DNA from: a virus
Direction: 5' to 3' (one strand)
DNA length: 64,000 nt
IMG/VR virus record: IMGVR_UViG_3300042540_001399
Location: 186,001 to 250,000 of that record
Part shown: positions 1 through 8,781 of the stretch, one piece after another
Numbering within the stretch: the first letter of the stretch is position 1
Layout: every line of letters starts with the position of its first letter
The notes under the pieces: generated by a model
Told to the model about the DNA's origin: nothing
The model's input: only the letters and a program-made list of their open reading frames with translations
The model's database searches: none
Program-made: the position numbers and the translations under genes

Positions 1-93
1 CGTTGGTCACAAAAATACAAAAGATCAATAGATTGTAATAACCCAAAGGGTTTTTCACAAAAAGCCCATTGTCAAGGTAGAAAAAAAAGATAA
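1..93 (+). CDS. C-terminal end of a truncated phage protein
   Basis: Frame 1 is open from the window edge to a TAA at 91-93. The 30 residues end in a Cys/Lys-rich tail containing CNNPKGFSQKAHCQGRKK. I recall similar tails on other phage proteins, but the function of this gene cannot be read from the fragment. A rho-independent terminator follows at once, so this closes a transcription unit. Confidence 0.6.
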   Translation, partial: RWSQKYKRSIDCNNPKGFSQKAHCQGRKKR

Positions 94-96
94 ACC

Positions 97-127
97 AAAC
101 CCCGCGTTAATGTGGGGTTTTATTTTT
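97..127 (+). terminator. rho-independent terminator
   Basis: AAACCCCGC pairs with GTGGGGTTT around a short loop and is followed by a T-rich tract. It separates the truncated upstream gene from the gene at 154. Confidence 0.8.
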
Positions 128-132
128 ATGTA

Positions 133-141
133 ATATTTATA
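133..141 (+). promoter_or_regulatory. candidate phage late promoter motif ATATTTATA
   Basis: ATATTTATA lies 12 nt before the ATG at 154. The same nonamer or a one-base variant recurs before more than 25 genes in this window, in reverse complement before minus-strand genes. Confidence 0.5.
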
Positions 142-153
142 AAATAAAAAATT

Positions 154-1056
154 ATGAAAAAAGTATTTAAAAAAATTAGTAAGTTGTTTTCCAAAAACAA
201 AACGGTATCGGTAGATCCAAATACAATCGAAGGTGTGATTGTAAGCACACTTAACACAATTATTCAATCACCACAAGTACAGGACATGACATTCAAAGTG
301 TCTTCGTCTTGTGATAAAACATCTGTTTTAAACGACATTGAATTTTGTAACGAAGTTTATGTTCACGATAAATATACTTGGAGTGTTGTTGATGATGCTT
401 GTATTGATGCTTGTAATGTGGCATATGACATTTGTCATGGCGGATGCTCTGCGATAGATTGGACATGTAATAACTGTTGTACTAAAGAATGTAAACAAGG
501 AAGAGATGCTTGTAAAAGTCTTTGTGGTTATTTAGATATGACAGGAGGTTACGAGTTCAGACTTATGAACATAAAAGGTGTTGGTGGTATTCAAGTAACA
601 AATGTATATGATATGATACCAAAGTCTGATGTAGATAACGTATTTAGTATTACTATGGATTTAAATGTTCCAAAAGTTACCGCTCAGGCATATTATAAGA
701 TTTGGCAAGACCCTATTCCTGCTATGACTGGAACAATTCCTGTGGTTGCATCTAATGTTACAGGAAAAGCAACCGGAACTTTAATTATTTCTTGTGATGA
801 AAATAATCCTTCTGAATCAGGTTACTATTTACATATTGACACAATAGAAATTAACATACCTAAAAATGTATTTGATTCAAATATTTTATTAACTGCGGTG
901 TCTATCTTTGGAATGGACATTCAATACTTAACAGGTGGTATTGTTGATCTTGATCAAATGTTGTTAGATTTAGCGGACGGTGAGTTGGCAGATGTTGTTG
1001 TTGATGTCTTAAACGATATTTTGGATGATTATAAATTAATGGATGCAAATTGTTGA
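154..1056 (+). CDS. cysteine-rich protein of unknown function
   Basis: 300 aa. The N-terminus is basic (MKKVFKKISKLFSKNK) with no hydrophobic signal peptide. Residues about 75-125 form a Cys-dense block (spacings such as CIDACNVAYDICHGGC and CNNCC) that could bind metal or form disulfides. The last 170 residues are beta-rich with alternating hydrophobics and end in an acidic helix. No family recognised. Start chosen at the ATG just after the ATATTTATA motif. The next gene begins 4 nt after the stop, so the two are co-transcribed. Confidence 0.85.
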   Translation: MKKVFKKISKLFSKNKTVSVDPNTIEGVIVSTLNTIIQSPQVQDMTFKVSSSCDKTSVLNDIEFCNEVYVHDKYTWSVVDDACIDACNVAYDICHGGCSAIDWTCNNCCTKECKQGRDACKSLCGYLDMTGGYEFRLMNIKGVGGIQVTNVYDMIPKSDVDNVFSITMDLNVPKVTAQAYYKIWQDPIPAMTGTIPVVASNVTGKATGTLIISCDENNPSESGYYLHIDTIEINIPKNVFDSNILLTAVSIFGMDIQYLTGGIVDLDQMLLDLADGELADVVVDVLNDILDDYKLMDANC

Positions 1057-1059
1057 TAA

Positions 1060-1548
1060 ATGAAATCCAAATTAGAAAGTCTAAATGATACTAGTTTATC
1101 AAGATATCTTAATTATGTAAAAAACGCATTATCTAATGTTGTTGATATTGAAACGATAGAATTCACTGAATTTTATGAAAAATTAACTTATGATCTTGAT
1201 TTAGAAAGAAAAATTTTTTCCCCAATAAGAGGTGGTGATAGGTATGATGTAGAATACATCTTTGCATGTTTTTCATTAAATAATTACGGAAATAATAATT
1301 TCGACCCGAATGATTTAATGAGACCTGATCAGAAAGGGTTTACAGTTAACTATATGCTAGATGAAAGAGAATTAACTAGACGAACCTACAGGATAAAGAT
1401 GGAAACTTATCTTACGCGAAGAGATTTTGACACATCATATCTTTGGCAACTTAAAAATGAAGACGAAATCGATCCATGGTCATGGGAACATGTTGACACA
1501 GATTATTTGGATAGTGATTTTGTGGATGATGATTTTGATATACATTAA
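1060..1548 (+). CDS. hypothetical acidic protein
   Basis: 162 aa, unrecognised. It is helical at the N-terminus and has a strongly acidic, aromatic C-terminal tail (repeated D/Y/F, ending DDDFDIH). It follows the Cys-rich gene by 3 nt and precedes a leader-bearing gene by 12 nt, in one operon. Confidence 0.75.
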   Translation: MKSKLESLNDTSLSRYLNYVKNALSNVVDIETIEFTEFYEKLTYDLDLERKIFSPIRGGDRYDVEYIFACFSLNNYGNNNFDPNDLMRPDQKGFTVNYMLDERELTRRTYRIKMETYLTRRDFDTSYLWQLKNEDEIDPWSWEHVDTDYLDSDFVDDDFDIH

Positions 1549-1559
1549 AATTTTATATT

Positions 1560-2111
1560 ATGAAGTTTATTATAAATGAAAACCAATTTGCCGGATTAAG
1601 ACAGAAACTTAGAAATTCAATTGAAACGGTAGGTGTATACGAAACTTTGAGAAGGTATAATATTACATTAAATATTTTATCGGTAATCTTCGATGGGAAC
1701 ATGCCTGACACATCTTGTTATGATTTGTATGAATTAATTAGAGTATATCTAAGACAAAAAAAGTTCAAAGAAAAAACTTATAAAAATTTGACATTTAAGT
1801 TTAGCTTCGATTCTATGGGTGGGGTTTTAGAATTTGAATGTGAAGATAAAATAAAAAATGATTTTGTAACAGCGTTTGCTACACCATATTGGGATGGAGA
1901 GTGTCACCTTCCAATAGATTTTCAATATTTTGGTTTTATTGGTGGAGGACCAGAATCCGAATTTGAAATAAGTGGTGATTATTTCTACATTGAAGATTTA
2001 CCAAATAAATTTAACAGTTTCAACGATGTAATAAAATGGCTAAATGAAGACTATTTAATAATACTTTACGATAAGTGTAAAGAAGTTTTTGAATATATGA
2101 GAGAACAATGA
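1560..2111 (+). CDS. hypothetical protein with (I/L)xE-type N-terminal leader
   Basis: 183 aa. It begins MKFIINENQFAGLRQKLRN, one variant of the short helical N-terminal segment shared by about 20 unrelated proteins in this window. The remainder is a mixed alpha/beta globular domain that I do not recognise. Its stop overlaps the next ATG by 4 nt, so translation is coupled. Confidence 0.8.
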   Translation: MKFIINENQFAGLRQKLRNSIETVGVYETLRRYNITLNILSVIFDGNMPDTSCYDLYELIRVYLRQKKFKEKTYKNLTFKFSFDSMGGVLEFECEDKIKNDFVTAFATPYWDGECHLPIDFQYFGFIGGGPESEFEISGDYFYIEDLPNKFNSFNDVIKWLNEDYLIILYDKCKEVFEYMREQ

Positions 2112-2965
2112 AAATAATAATTTCTGAAAAACAATATAGAGCACTTAAGAGTAAATTTCTAAACGAAAATGAAGAACTCAATCAGTATGGATTAACTGAC
2201 AGTGAAATGCGTGAAGTTGAAAAGGTTGCCGAAGAAGAAACTAATGATAGTATTGAAAGATTAAAAAATAATATAAAAGAGTTGGAGGATGAGGTTAAAT
2301 TCTATTCAAATTATGACTTTTCTAATATTGATGATGAAAAAGTTAAAGAACATATTATTAAAAACTGGATTGAGCCAAAGAAAAAAGAGTTAGTAAAATT
2401 AAAAAAGAGTCTTGATGAATTTAATTTTGAAGATTGGAAACAAAGAGTTATGCAGTGGCATTTATATAGTGCTGGAGGTGTGGGATATTCTTTTAGATAT
2501 GAAAGATATAAGAACGAGGCTTTAAATAGAAATTTAACTAAAGAAGATATAATTGATCTATTTGTTACCGCATTAGAAGGTGGATCTAACTATTGGTATT
2601 ATATGGACTTACCTGACAACATAAAAAGTTATGGTCAGTATATATCTGAAGCCGTAGGTGAATACATTCTACAGGGAGGTAAAATATATTTTTACGATGA
2701 TGAATTAAGGTCTGAAGTAATGTATAACTTAAGAAAGGGCGAGTATAAGATAGAAGGAGATATAATTGACCAAAAAAGATTTGATGAAGACATAGAAGAA
2801 ACATATTTAGGATATGTTGATATGGATAAAATTTTAGATGCAATATCTCTAATAAAAAAAGAATATCCAAACATTTGGGAAAATATATTATTAGAACAAA
2901 GTGATGCGGGTGACGCTGACGTTTTTTTACAACTTAGTGTTATGGGTGAAGTGGTTTTTGGGTGA
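2108..2965 (+). CDS. hypothetical protein with N-terminal leader and coiled coil
   Basis: 285 aa, starting MKIIISEKQYRALKSKFLNE (ISE and NE leader signature). A charged coiled coil covers about residues 35-105 and is followed by an acidic alpha/beta region. No catalytic motif seen. Translationally coupled to the preceding leader gene; both probably enter the same particle or compartment. Confidence 0.8.
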   Translation: MKIIISEKQYRALKSKFLNENEELNQYGLTDSEMREVEKVAEEETNDSIERLKNNIKELEDEVKFYSNYDFSNIDDEKVKEHIIKNWIEPKKKELVKLKKSLDEFNFEDWKQRVMQWHLYSAGGVGYSFRYERYKNEALNRNLTKEDIIDLFVTALEGGSNYWYYMDLPDNIKSYGQYISEAVGEYILQGGKIYFYDDELRSEVMYNLRKGEYKIEGDIIDQKRFDEDIEETYLGYVDMDKILDAISLIKKEYPNIWENILLEQSDAGDADVFLQLSVMGEVVFG

Positions 2966-3020
2966 TAAAAACCATTAAAAAATTAATTTGTGTTTGAAAT
3001 TATTTTATTTTAAACATTCA

Positions 3021-3029
3021 ATATTTATA
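3021..3029 (+). promoter_or_regulatory. candidate phage late promoter motif ATATTTATA
   Basis: Exact nonamer, 12 nt before the ATG at 3042. It lies between two leader-bearing genes and supports the internal start chosen for the next gene. Confidence 0.5.
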
Positions 3030-3041
3030 AATAAAACATCT

Positions 3042-4073
3042 ATGAAAAGATTACTGATAAACGAACAGGAAAAACTAAGGATATTAAATCTTTATGGTAC
3101 ATCAAAAAATATAATAAAAGAAGAAGTTGTAATCCCATTTTCACAACAATCTGTTTATGATTCAGGTTCATCCGATCCTGCAAAATTTATAAATGACTTT
3201 GTAACAAACTTAATAAAAAAAATTGACGCAGACCCAACGGCAAAAACAATGAGATTAAGTGGTCAAATGGTATTAAGTCGAGGTACTTTTGCCGCAGGTG
3301 CAAGTAATTCTTGGGGTAAGTCCGCAACGGGTTTTGATAGAACGAATGACATGAAACCGGCAAAACCAAGTGAAACGGTTTTGTATCAAAAAAATTATGA
3401 TTTGGCATTAGAAAGGGCTAATAAATTTGAAGAAGCTTTATGGCCAATATTAGACAAATATAAAATAAAAAAATCAACCGATCTTTCTGAAGTTAAAACA
3501 CTGGCATATGTTGTTGACACTGGAGGAAAAAGTGATTCTGCTAGAGACACCACCAAATACCCAAATCCAGGTCAAAAAATAAATGTAAACTTAGTTTTTG
3601 AATATTCACAAAAACTTGAAGAAAATAAAGACGCAACTAAGATCACATCTTTGAATCAATTTAGAAAAAACTTTGTTTTAACTGGTTCTTACTACTGTAA
3701 TGGTAAAAATGGTCTTGGTGTTAGTGCAAATGTTGATACTTATTCTAACCAATGTGCCAAACTACCAGCAAACCTAAAAGATGGGAACCACATTTCCGCA
3801 TGGGAAATAAAATGGAATCCAAACGTAATGAAAAATCCATATACTGTACCTCTATATCGATGGAATTTTTATTGGGGTGCTGACGGAAAAATAAAATCTA
3901 TAGTTGGACAACAATTCAATAACGAAGCAAAATATCCGGTAAATAAAATATTTCCACCATCACAAAATGTTTCTAAAGATGACAAAACACTATTATATAT
4001 GATGGGACTAAATGATAATCAAACGGCGACTGGCGGTGCTTTATATACTAAATTGATAAAACCTTACATTTAA
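3042..4073 (+). CDS. leader-bearing protein with a possible OmpA-like C-terminal fold
   Basis: 343 aa from the ATG at 3042; an upstream in-frame ATG at 2988 is rejected because the promoter motif and the leader MKRLLINEQEKLRILNLYG point to 3042. The leader ends ...IIKEE near residue 27. Residues about 110-190 (YDLALERANKFEEALWPIL followed by INVNLVFEYS) faintly recall the alpha/beta pattern of OmpA-type peptidoglycan-binding domains, but this is weak. The C-terminal 130 residues are unrecognised. It converges on the CAP gene with a 4 nt overlap of the two ends. Confidence 0.8.
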   Translation: MKRLLINEQEKLRILNLYGTSKNIIKEEVVIPFSQQSVYDSGSSDPAKFINDFVTNLIKKIDADPTAKTMRLSGQMVLSRGTFAAGASNSWGKSATGFDRTNDMKPAKPSETVLYQKNYDLALERANKFEEALWPILDKYKIKKSTDLSEVKTLAYVVDTGGKSDSARDTTKYPNPGQKINVNLVFEYSQKLEENKDATKITSLNQFRKNFVLTGSYYCNGKNGLGVSANVDTYSNQCAKLPANLKDGNHISAWEIKWNPNVMKNPYTVPLYRWNFYWGADGKIKSIVGQQFNNEAKYPVNKIFPPSQNVSKDDKTLLYMMGLNDNQTATGGALYTKLIKPYI

Positions 4074-4636
4074 AAGTAACCTACAGTAACAAAATTTACT
4101 GTTGTGTATATTTTATTTGATTTAGACTTTTTTACTGAACAACTTATCATACCTGAAAATCCATTCGGATCTTTAAACATTGATTCGATTGTTAATTTGT
4201 GATTCTTTGAGGATAACCAACCGTTAAAAATTGATTTTGACAAATCATCATAAGTCAAAAAATTACCTTCGGCCATTGAAATTATTTCTGCCGATTGATC
4301 GATGAAAAGTATACTCGGATTTTTTGAACCACATTTCCCATTTGTAAAATTAAATAATTCTGAGTACAACATTGTGTTCAATCCTTCGTTATTCACATCC
4401 ATTTCCAAATGAAAGGGACTATCTTGTTTAGAATTCAAAGTTGAAGTTTTATCAGAAACACTGTCTCTAAGAGTTTTGGATGAATAAAGTTCACAAAGAC
4501 CAAGTGATTTTCTATATGTATTAATTTGATAAAGTACTTTTGTTTCTAACAAGGTGAAATTGAAATTATTGTAGTCAATTTTTTGTGATAAAGTTGTAAA
4601 TGATAATAAAAAACAAAATAACAAGATCGACTTCAT
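4070..4636 (-). CDS. secreted CAP/SCP-superfamily protein (1)
   Basis: 188 aa with a clear signal peptide (MKSILLFCFLLSFTTLSQ, the FSQ/LSQ cleavage style common in Bacteroidota). The mature part resembles a CAP/PR-1/SCP domain: INTYRKSLGL helix, later SAEIISMA, a central IFNGWLSSKNHK stretch and a C-terminal VNFVTVGYF strand. CAP proteins are secreted and often bind lipids or peptides; no active site is assigned here. On the minus strand a TATCTTTG box lies about 20 nt before the ATG, a host-type promoter unlike those of neighbouring late genes. A second CAP-like gene lies at 6694. Confidence 0.75.
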   Translation of the reverse strand: MKSILLFCFLLSFTTLSQKIDYNNFNFTLLETKVLYQINTYRKSLGLCELYSSKTLRDSVSDKTSTLNSKQDSPFHLEMDVNNEGLNTMLYSELFNFTNGKCGSKNPSILFIDQSAEIISMAEGNFLTYDDLSKSIFNGWLSSKNHKLTIESMFKDPNGFSGMISCSVKKSKSNKIYTTVNFVTVGYF

Positions 4637-4725
4637 AACAATTTTAATATATACAAAGATAGTGTTTTTTAATATCGCTAACTAATTATAACTAAAAAAA
4701 TATACAGATTTTTTTCTGTTGGTTG

Positions 4726-4734
4726 ATATTTATA
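4726..4734 (+). promoter_or_regulatory. candidate phage late promoter motif ATATTTATA
   Basis: Exact nonamer, 14 nt before the ATG at 4749. It falls inside the longer open frame that begins at a TTG at 4719, which argues for the downstream start. Confidence 0.5.
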
Positions 4735-4748
4735 ATAAAAATAATTTT

Positions 4749-6665
4749 ATGAACAAAAGTTATAGCAAGATTAGGCACATCCAAGAATTAAACCGAAGAC
4801 TGGATGAAAGTCGTAATGAAAAAAATGAAGAAAAATATTTGTTTGAAAGTTTTGGAACAAAAAACGAAAAAAACATATATCTTGATCTAATAGAAAAACA
4901 AAGAATTTTGGAAGAAAATTTAAAATTTGGTAATAAAAATTTTTTATTTGAAGCCGAAGAAGAAATTGATGTCGAAGATGAAAATTTAGATGACGAGTCT
5001 GGTTTGGAAACTGAAGCAGATTATGACGAAATGATTAAATTATATCCTAATGAATTTAAAGAGTTTTTACAAGATTTTATAAAACAAGTTGAAGCTTCGC
5101 CTGAAGCTAATGAACCAGAATCTTTGTCTGAATCATTACTCGATGATAATCAAGCTTTATTAATTTTGGAAAGGTGTTGTGCGTTTGGTGATAACTGTTA
5201 TTTGGCAGACTGTTTCAAAAAAAATACCAAATTCAAAAGATGGATGAGAAGGCAAAAAAGTGATCTAAGACAATTTAACACGAGACTCAAAAGAAAATTC
5301 AGAGATTGGATGCGTAATATTAAAGACATAGACTTAGATATTGAATTCAAAAAACATAAAAAAAGAAAGAAAAAGAAATCCCGAATACAAAGTAAGAGAC
5401 CAAAAAGTTTACAAAAAACATGGGCAAAAAACAAAAGAGGTACCATCAAAATAGGAAGGGCCAGATGGTTAACATTTGGTAAAGGAAAAGGTTCTGAATA
5501 TGAAGAATTTGATTCTGAAGAAAGTCAAGAACCATCAATTCCTGAAGAACAATGGGCAAGCTATTTACAAGAAAATGACGGAAAAATGGTAAGTCTTATG
5601 ACAAAAGTTTCGAAACAAAATTGGAATACATTAAAAACTGATCCTGATGATATTGGATATGCAGTTGCCGTTTTAGAAAGATTCAATGACACTTATGAAG
5701 AAAAGAAATGGAAAAAAGTAGGGGTTGGTTTGGATGTAAATACTTTCAAACAAGAAATTGAACAGGATCCAATAATAAGTGATATTGAAGGTGAAACACA
5801 AGATTATCCTTACCAAACTTTTGACTTTCCATTTGATATGGCTGCAGAACCAAATTTATTTGTTAATAACCAATGGACAGAACAATATGCCACAGTATTT
5901 TCACAACAAGTTGATACATTAGTTAGTCAGGTTAGTGAAGTATTAAAAGGTTTGAACCCACCAGAAGGTAAACCTAAAGGTTATATTAAGGCATTATATT
6001 TAGAGTCTTCAGCGTCAAGATTCAGAAATGGTGGTTTGGCTAGTGATCTTTCTTTTTTAGAGTTATCAAATAAAAGATTAGATACCGCAAAACAAATCAT
6101 TTATAATAAATTGAATGCAGTTGGTGTTGGGTCAGATGCCCAAACATTAGTAAGTTTCAAACCGGAAGGTGCTAATGGGGATGGTTCATCTGGACCAAAT
6201 CCACCATTGAAATATGGTTATGTACCTAAAGGAAATGTAAAAATGGAACCTTTTTGTGCTAGTGGAAAACAAGAATGTACAATAGGTGGAAAGGTTGTTA
6301 AAAGAAATGAACTTGGAGAACCACACGCCACCGAAAAAGAGTACGATAAATACAAATATATCAGAGGTACTATCGTAATAGTCTTTAACGATACGGTTAA
6401 AAAAGATCCTGATGTCACGCCACCAAAACAAGATCCGAAGGAATTTGAGCCTGATTTTGAAATAATTGAAACAGATACTTATCCAATTTATTTCTACGCA
6501 CCTGGTAAAAAACCTTTTAGGATACCAATTCCAGGTATCAGAATTAAATGGAAGAAGTTATTTGAAAAAAGATCATTCGTGAGACGTGGTATACCAACTT
6601 ACGGACCACCTAATAAAAAACCAGGATCAACGAAATGTGAATTTTTTGGTGAAAACGGAAGATAA
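4749..6665 (+). CDS. large acidic/basic leader-bearing virion-type protein
   Basis: 638 aa from the ATG at 4749. The helical N-terminus (MNKSYSKIRHIQELNRRLDE) is a longer leader variant followed by several further (I/L)xE-like sites. An acidic stretch (residues about 85-120) precedes a very basic block (about 175-245, KKHKKRKKKKSR) that could bind nucleic acid. The C-terminal half (KPKGYIKALYLESSASRFR, later RLDTAKQIIYNKL) may be an OmpA-like module; this is uncertain. It ends in a Cys-containing basic tail. Confidence 0.8.
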   Translation: MNKSYSKIRHIQELNRRLDESRNEKNEEKYLFESFGTKNEKNIYLDLIEKQRILEENLKFGNKNFLFEAEEEIDVEDENLDDESGLETEADYDEMIKLYPNEFKEFLQDFIKQVEASPEANEPESLSESLLDDNQALLILERCCAFGDNCYLADCFKKNTKFKRWMRRQKSDLRQFNTRLKRKFRDWMRNIKDIDLDIEFKKHKKRKKKKSRIQSKRPKSLQKTWAKNKRGTIKIGRARWLTFGKGKGSEYEEFDSEESQEPSIPEEQWASYLQENDGKMVSLMTKVSKQNWNTLKTDPDDIGYAVAVLERFNDTYEEKKWKKVGVGLDVNTFKQEIEQDPIISDIEGETQDYPYQTFDFPFDMAAEPNLFVNNQWTEQYATVFSQQVDTLVSQVSEVLKGLNPPEGKPKGYIKALYLESSASRFRNGGLASDLSFLELSNKRLDTAKQIIYNKLNAVGVGSDAQTLVSFKPEGANGDGSSGPNPPLKYGYVPKGNVKMEPFCASGKQECTIGGKVVKRNELGEPHATEKEYDKYKYIRGTIVIVFNDTVKKDPDVTPPKQDPKEFEPDFEIIETDTYPIYFYAPGKKPFRIPIPGIRIKWKKLFEKRSFVRRGIPTYGPPNKKPGSTKCEFFGENGR

Positions 6666-6668
6666 AAA

Positions 6669-6695
6669 ATAAAAGGGGACTAAGTCCCCTTTTTT
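6669..6695. terminator. bidirectional terminator
   Basis: AAAAGGGGACT and AGTCCCCTTTT form a perfect stem with A/T tracts on both sides, between convergent genes ending at 6665 (+) and 6694 (-). Confidence 0.8.
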
Positions 6696-7245
6696 ATTTA
6701 GTAGATCTAATACAGATATTAAATGAAGATTTATTTTGATAAACCCCAAATCCGTAAGTTGTATGTTCACTATTTAACAACATATTCATGTGGGAATCAG
6801 AACTAATAAAGATATCAAAAATACAATCAGCGATTACTTTGTTTACATCGGTACTATTGTAGTCAATTTTACTAATTAAAATAAAATTAATAGTTGCAAT
6901 TACCTCATCTTCGTTTTCTGATAAATTCACATCATGACAAAAACTTTCAGAAAGTTTTTTTGCGTAAGATTTTGATTGTTTTGTCATTTCTTTATTTTCA
7001 GTAACAGATGGCTTACCATAATCAGATCTGAAATTATTAAATGATGTCAAAAGATAACCATTAATTTTTAATGTATCAATTTTAGATAACATTTCTGATG
7101 ATGGGTAAGAAAAATTTCCACCATTTATTGGTGTTATTCTTTTTGTGGTTTTTGAAAAAGACCAAACATTAGAATACAAATCAAATGTTTGTGAAAAACA
7201 GTTAAAGTAAAAAATTAAGGAAAATAAAATAGAAAAAAATTTCAT
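6694..7245 (-). CDS. secreted CAP/SCP-superfamily protein (2)
   Basis: 183 aa, signal peptide MKFFSILFSLIFYFNCFSQ. The mature domain carries a CAP-like layout: SFNNFRSDYG helix, SESFCHDV, acidic ENEDEVIATI, DSHMNMLLNSEHTTYGFGVY and a terminal beta strand. It is diverged from the copy at 4070 but has the same architecture. On the minus strand TATATTTG lies upstream of the start. Both CAP genes are inserted against the local gene direction, so each may have been acquired as an accessory cassette. Confidence 0.75.
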   Translation of the reverse strand: MKFFSILFSLIFYFNCFSQTFDLYSNVWSFSKTTKRITPINGGNFSYPSSEMLSKIDTLKINGYLLTSFNNFRSDYGKPSVTENKEMTKQSKSYAKKLSESFCHDVNLSENEDEVIATINFILISKIDYNSTDVNKVIADCIFDIFISSDSHMNMLLNSEHTTYGFGVYQNKSSFNICIRSTK

Positions 7246-7288
7246 TTTGTTTTTTTTTGGTTATAACACAAATATACAAGATTTTATG

Positions 7289-7297
7289 ATATTTATA
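7289..7297 (+). promoter_or_regulatory. candidate phage late promoter motif ATATTTATA
   Basis: Exact nonamer, 18 nt before the ATG at 7316. It supports that start over the upstream in-frame codon at 7247. Confidence 0.5.
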
Positions 7298-7315
7298 ATA
7301 AAAAACAAAAAAATT

Positions 7316-7636
7316 ATGAAAAGAATAGTTAGATTGACAGAATCAGACCTTACAAGAATTGTAAGAAGAGTGATTTCAGAACAAGAAGAAGCCTTTATCG
7401 AACAAATTGATTCGGAATTAGATTCTGTTCCTGAAGAAGGGGAAGATCCTGGTTTATTAGAAAGAATTATAAATAAAATTCAAGATGCCGGTCACGATGT
7501 GGAAATGATTATTAGAAGATTGAAAAGAAACGGTAGAAAATTCAAAAAACACATTTCTAGACATTTCCAACAAGAAATGATACAAGGTAAAAAAATGTGG
7601 AGAAGAATCAGAAAGAAATTAAATAGAATGTTTTAA
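7316..7636 (+). CDS. short basic protein with canonical ESDLTRIVRRVISE leader
   Basis: 106 aa. It opens with MKRIVRLTESDLTRIVRRVI then SEQ, the strongest form of the shared leader; the first 25 residues are almost identical to those at 54736. The leader is followed by an acidic linker (residues about 25-55) and a basic C-terminal region rich in Arg/Lys helices. The small size, leader and basic body are what one expects of an internal head protein, but that is inference. Confidence 0.8.
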   Translation: MKRIVRLTESDLTRIVRRVISEQEEAFIEQIDSELDSVPEEGEDPGLLERIINKIQDAGHDVEMIIRRLKRNGRKFKKHISRHFQQEMIQGKKMWRRIRKKLNRMF

Positions 7637-7671
7637 GTTCCGAAGTATAATTCCATTATACATCCACTACT

Positions 7672-7701
7672 AAACCCCAATTTTTTTGGGGTTTTTTTGT
7701 T
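7672..7701 (+). terminator. rho-independent terminator
   Basis: AAACCCCAA and TTGGGGTTT form a tight hairpin followed by a T run, closing the transcription unit of the gene at 7316. Confidence 0.85.
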
Positions 7702-7707
7702 TAATTT

Positions 7708-7716
7708 ATATTTATA
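7708..7716 (+). promoter_or_regulatory. candidate phage late promoter motif ATATTTATA
   Basis: Exact nonamer, 5 nt before the ATG at 7722 and right after a terminator, as expected for the start of a new unit. Confidence 0.5.
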
Positions 7717-7721
7717 AGAAT

Positions 7722-8381
7722 ATGGAAAAAAGAATTTCAGATAAAAAAAGTAGAAACTTTATATTCAGAAGATATGGGTACATTAGACCAATAATCGATA
7801 GGGAAAAAAAAGACCAAGAACCTTGTTATTATAAAGATAAATATGGTGAGTTTGAAGGGTTCAAATACTACATGGAAACCGTTTCCACATCGGTTGTTGA
7901 GTTTATAATGTATTCTTTACCTGACTTTCATGATATGGATTCTGATGAAGAAGAAAATATGGTTGATAGTCTTTTAGGAGCCTTTGACGATATGTTTTTT
8001 AATGAAATCGAAGAATATTATTTTAATTTTGATTGTGGTGAATATTTTCAAAACTTGTCCACAATATACGAATCGGTTTCACATCAAGTTTTAAGAAGAC
8101 TTAGAAGGATCCAAGAAGTTAGAGACACAATAGAATTCCAAATGGAAATCCAAGACCCGTGTGATTTTGAAGATAGTGAAGAATTTGCCGATTTTTGTAT
8201 TGGTGAAGGCCTAAGTTTTTTTTATGGTGATGAAAACTATGAAAGAGAAGATGATATATTTGCAGATGAAAATGATAATGAAGATAGTGGTAGGGAAGAA
8301 ATAGAACAAATGATGTATGAAGAATATTTTGACAAATTAGTTAAGTTTTGGGATGAAATTGTTAAATACGGTAACTGTTAA
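7722..8381 (+). CDS. hypothetical acidic protein
   Basis: 219 aa from the ATG at 7722 (an earlier frame start at 7686 lies upstream of the promoter motif and is rejected). Strongly acidic, with D/E clusters at about residues 75-90 and 175-205. No motif recognised. It is followed 2 nt later by another small acidic protein, suggesting a pair. Confidence 0.75.
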   Translation: MEKRISDKKSRNFIFRRYGYIRPIIDREKKDQEPCYYKDKYGEFEGFKYYMETVSTSVVEFIMYSLPDFHDMDSDEEENMVDSLLGAFDDMFFNEIEEYYFNFDCGEYFQNLSTIYESVSHQVLRRLRRIQEVRDTIEFQMEIQDPCDFEDSEEFADFCIGEGLSFFYGDENYEREDDIFADENDNEDSGREEIEQMMYEEYFDKLVKFWDEIVKYGNC

Positions 8382-8383
8382 TT

Positions 8384-8668
8384 ATGAAAATGGATCCACA
8401 ACTTTTACGAAGATATGTTTTGATTAAAGAATTAATTGATAATTCATATGATGTCTTAAGATCCGAAGTTTGTGATTATGCTTTTTCTGATTTTTTAGAA
8501 GAAGTTTGTTGGCAAGTTTCAGACCATTTGGATTTAGAAACTGTTGACTCAATTGAAAAAATACATAGATGGGTTAGAAATAATTTTAACGACTACATTA
8601 GAGAAAATTTCAATAATTTATTAAATGAAGAAAATTGTGATGATGATTTCTATGATGATGTAGATTGA
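8384..8668 (+). CDS. small acidic hypothetical protein
   Basis: 94 aa, mostly helical, ending in an acidic tail (DDDFYDDVD). It begins 2 nt after the stop of the preceding acidic gene and is probably its partner. Unrecognised. Confidence 0.7.
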   Translation: MKMDPQLLRRYVLIKELIDNSYDVLRSEVCDYAFSDFLEEVCWQVSDHLDLETVDSIEKIHRWVRNNFNDYIRENFNNLLNEENCDDDFYDDVD

Positions 8669-8761
8669 TTATTCATCATTATTTTTTTTTGTATTTAAAA
8701 AACAAAAACCAATTATCAACCAACCAACAACTAAAGTAAAAACTAATTTGAATATCATCAT
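8669..8761 (-). CDS. 30-residue single-pass membrane peptide (candidate)
   Basis: On the minus strand MMIFKLVFTLVVGWLIIGFC... gives a membrane helix followed by a short Lys/Asn/Asp tail and a stop that abuts the convergent gene exactly. Too short to identify; the composition argues against a chance frame, but no promoter was seen. Confidence 0.4.
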   Translation of the reverse strand: MMIFKLVFTLVVGWLIIGFCFLNTKKNNDE

Positions 8762-8767
8762 CTAAGT

Positions 8768-8776
8768 ATATTTATA
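8768..8776 (+). promoter_or_regulatory. candidate phage late promoter motif ATATTTATA
   Basis: Exact nonamer, 5 nt before the ATG at 8782. Confidence 0.5.
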
Positions 8777-8781
8777 AGTAT

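Noticed and set aside
2988-3041. Upstream start for the gene at 3042
   Set aside because: It precedes the ATATTTATA motif and adds residues absent from all other leader proteins.
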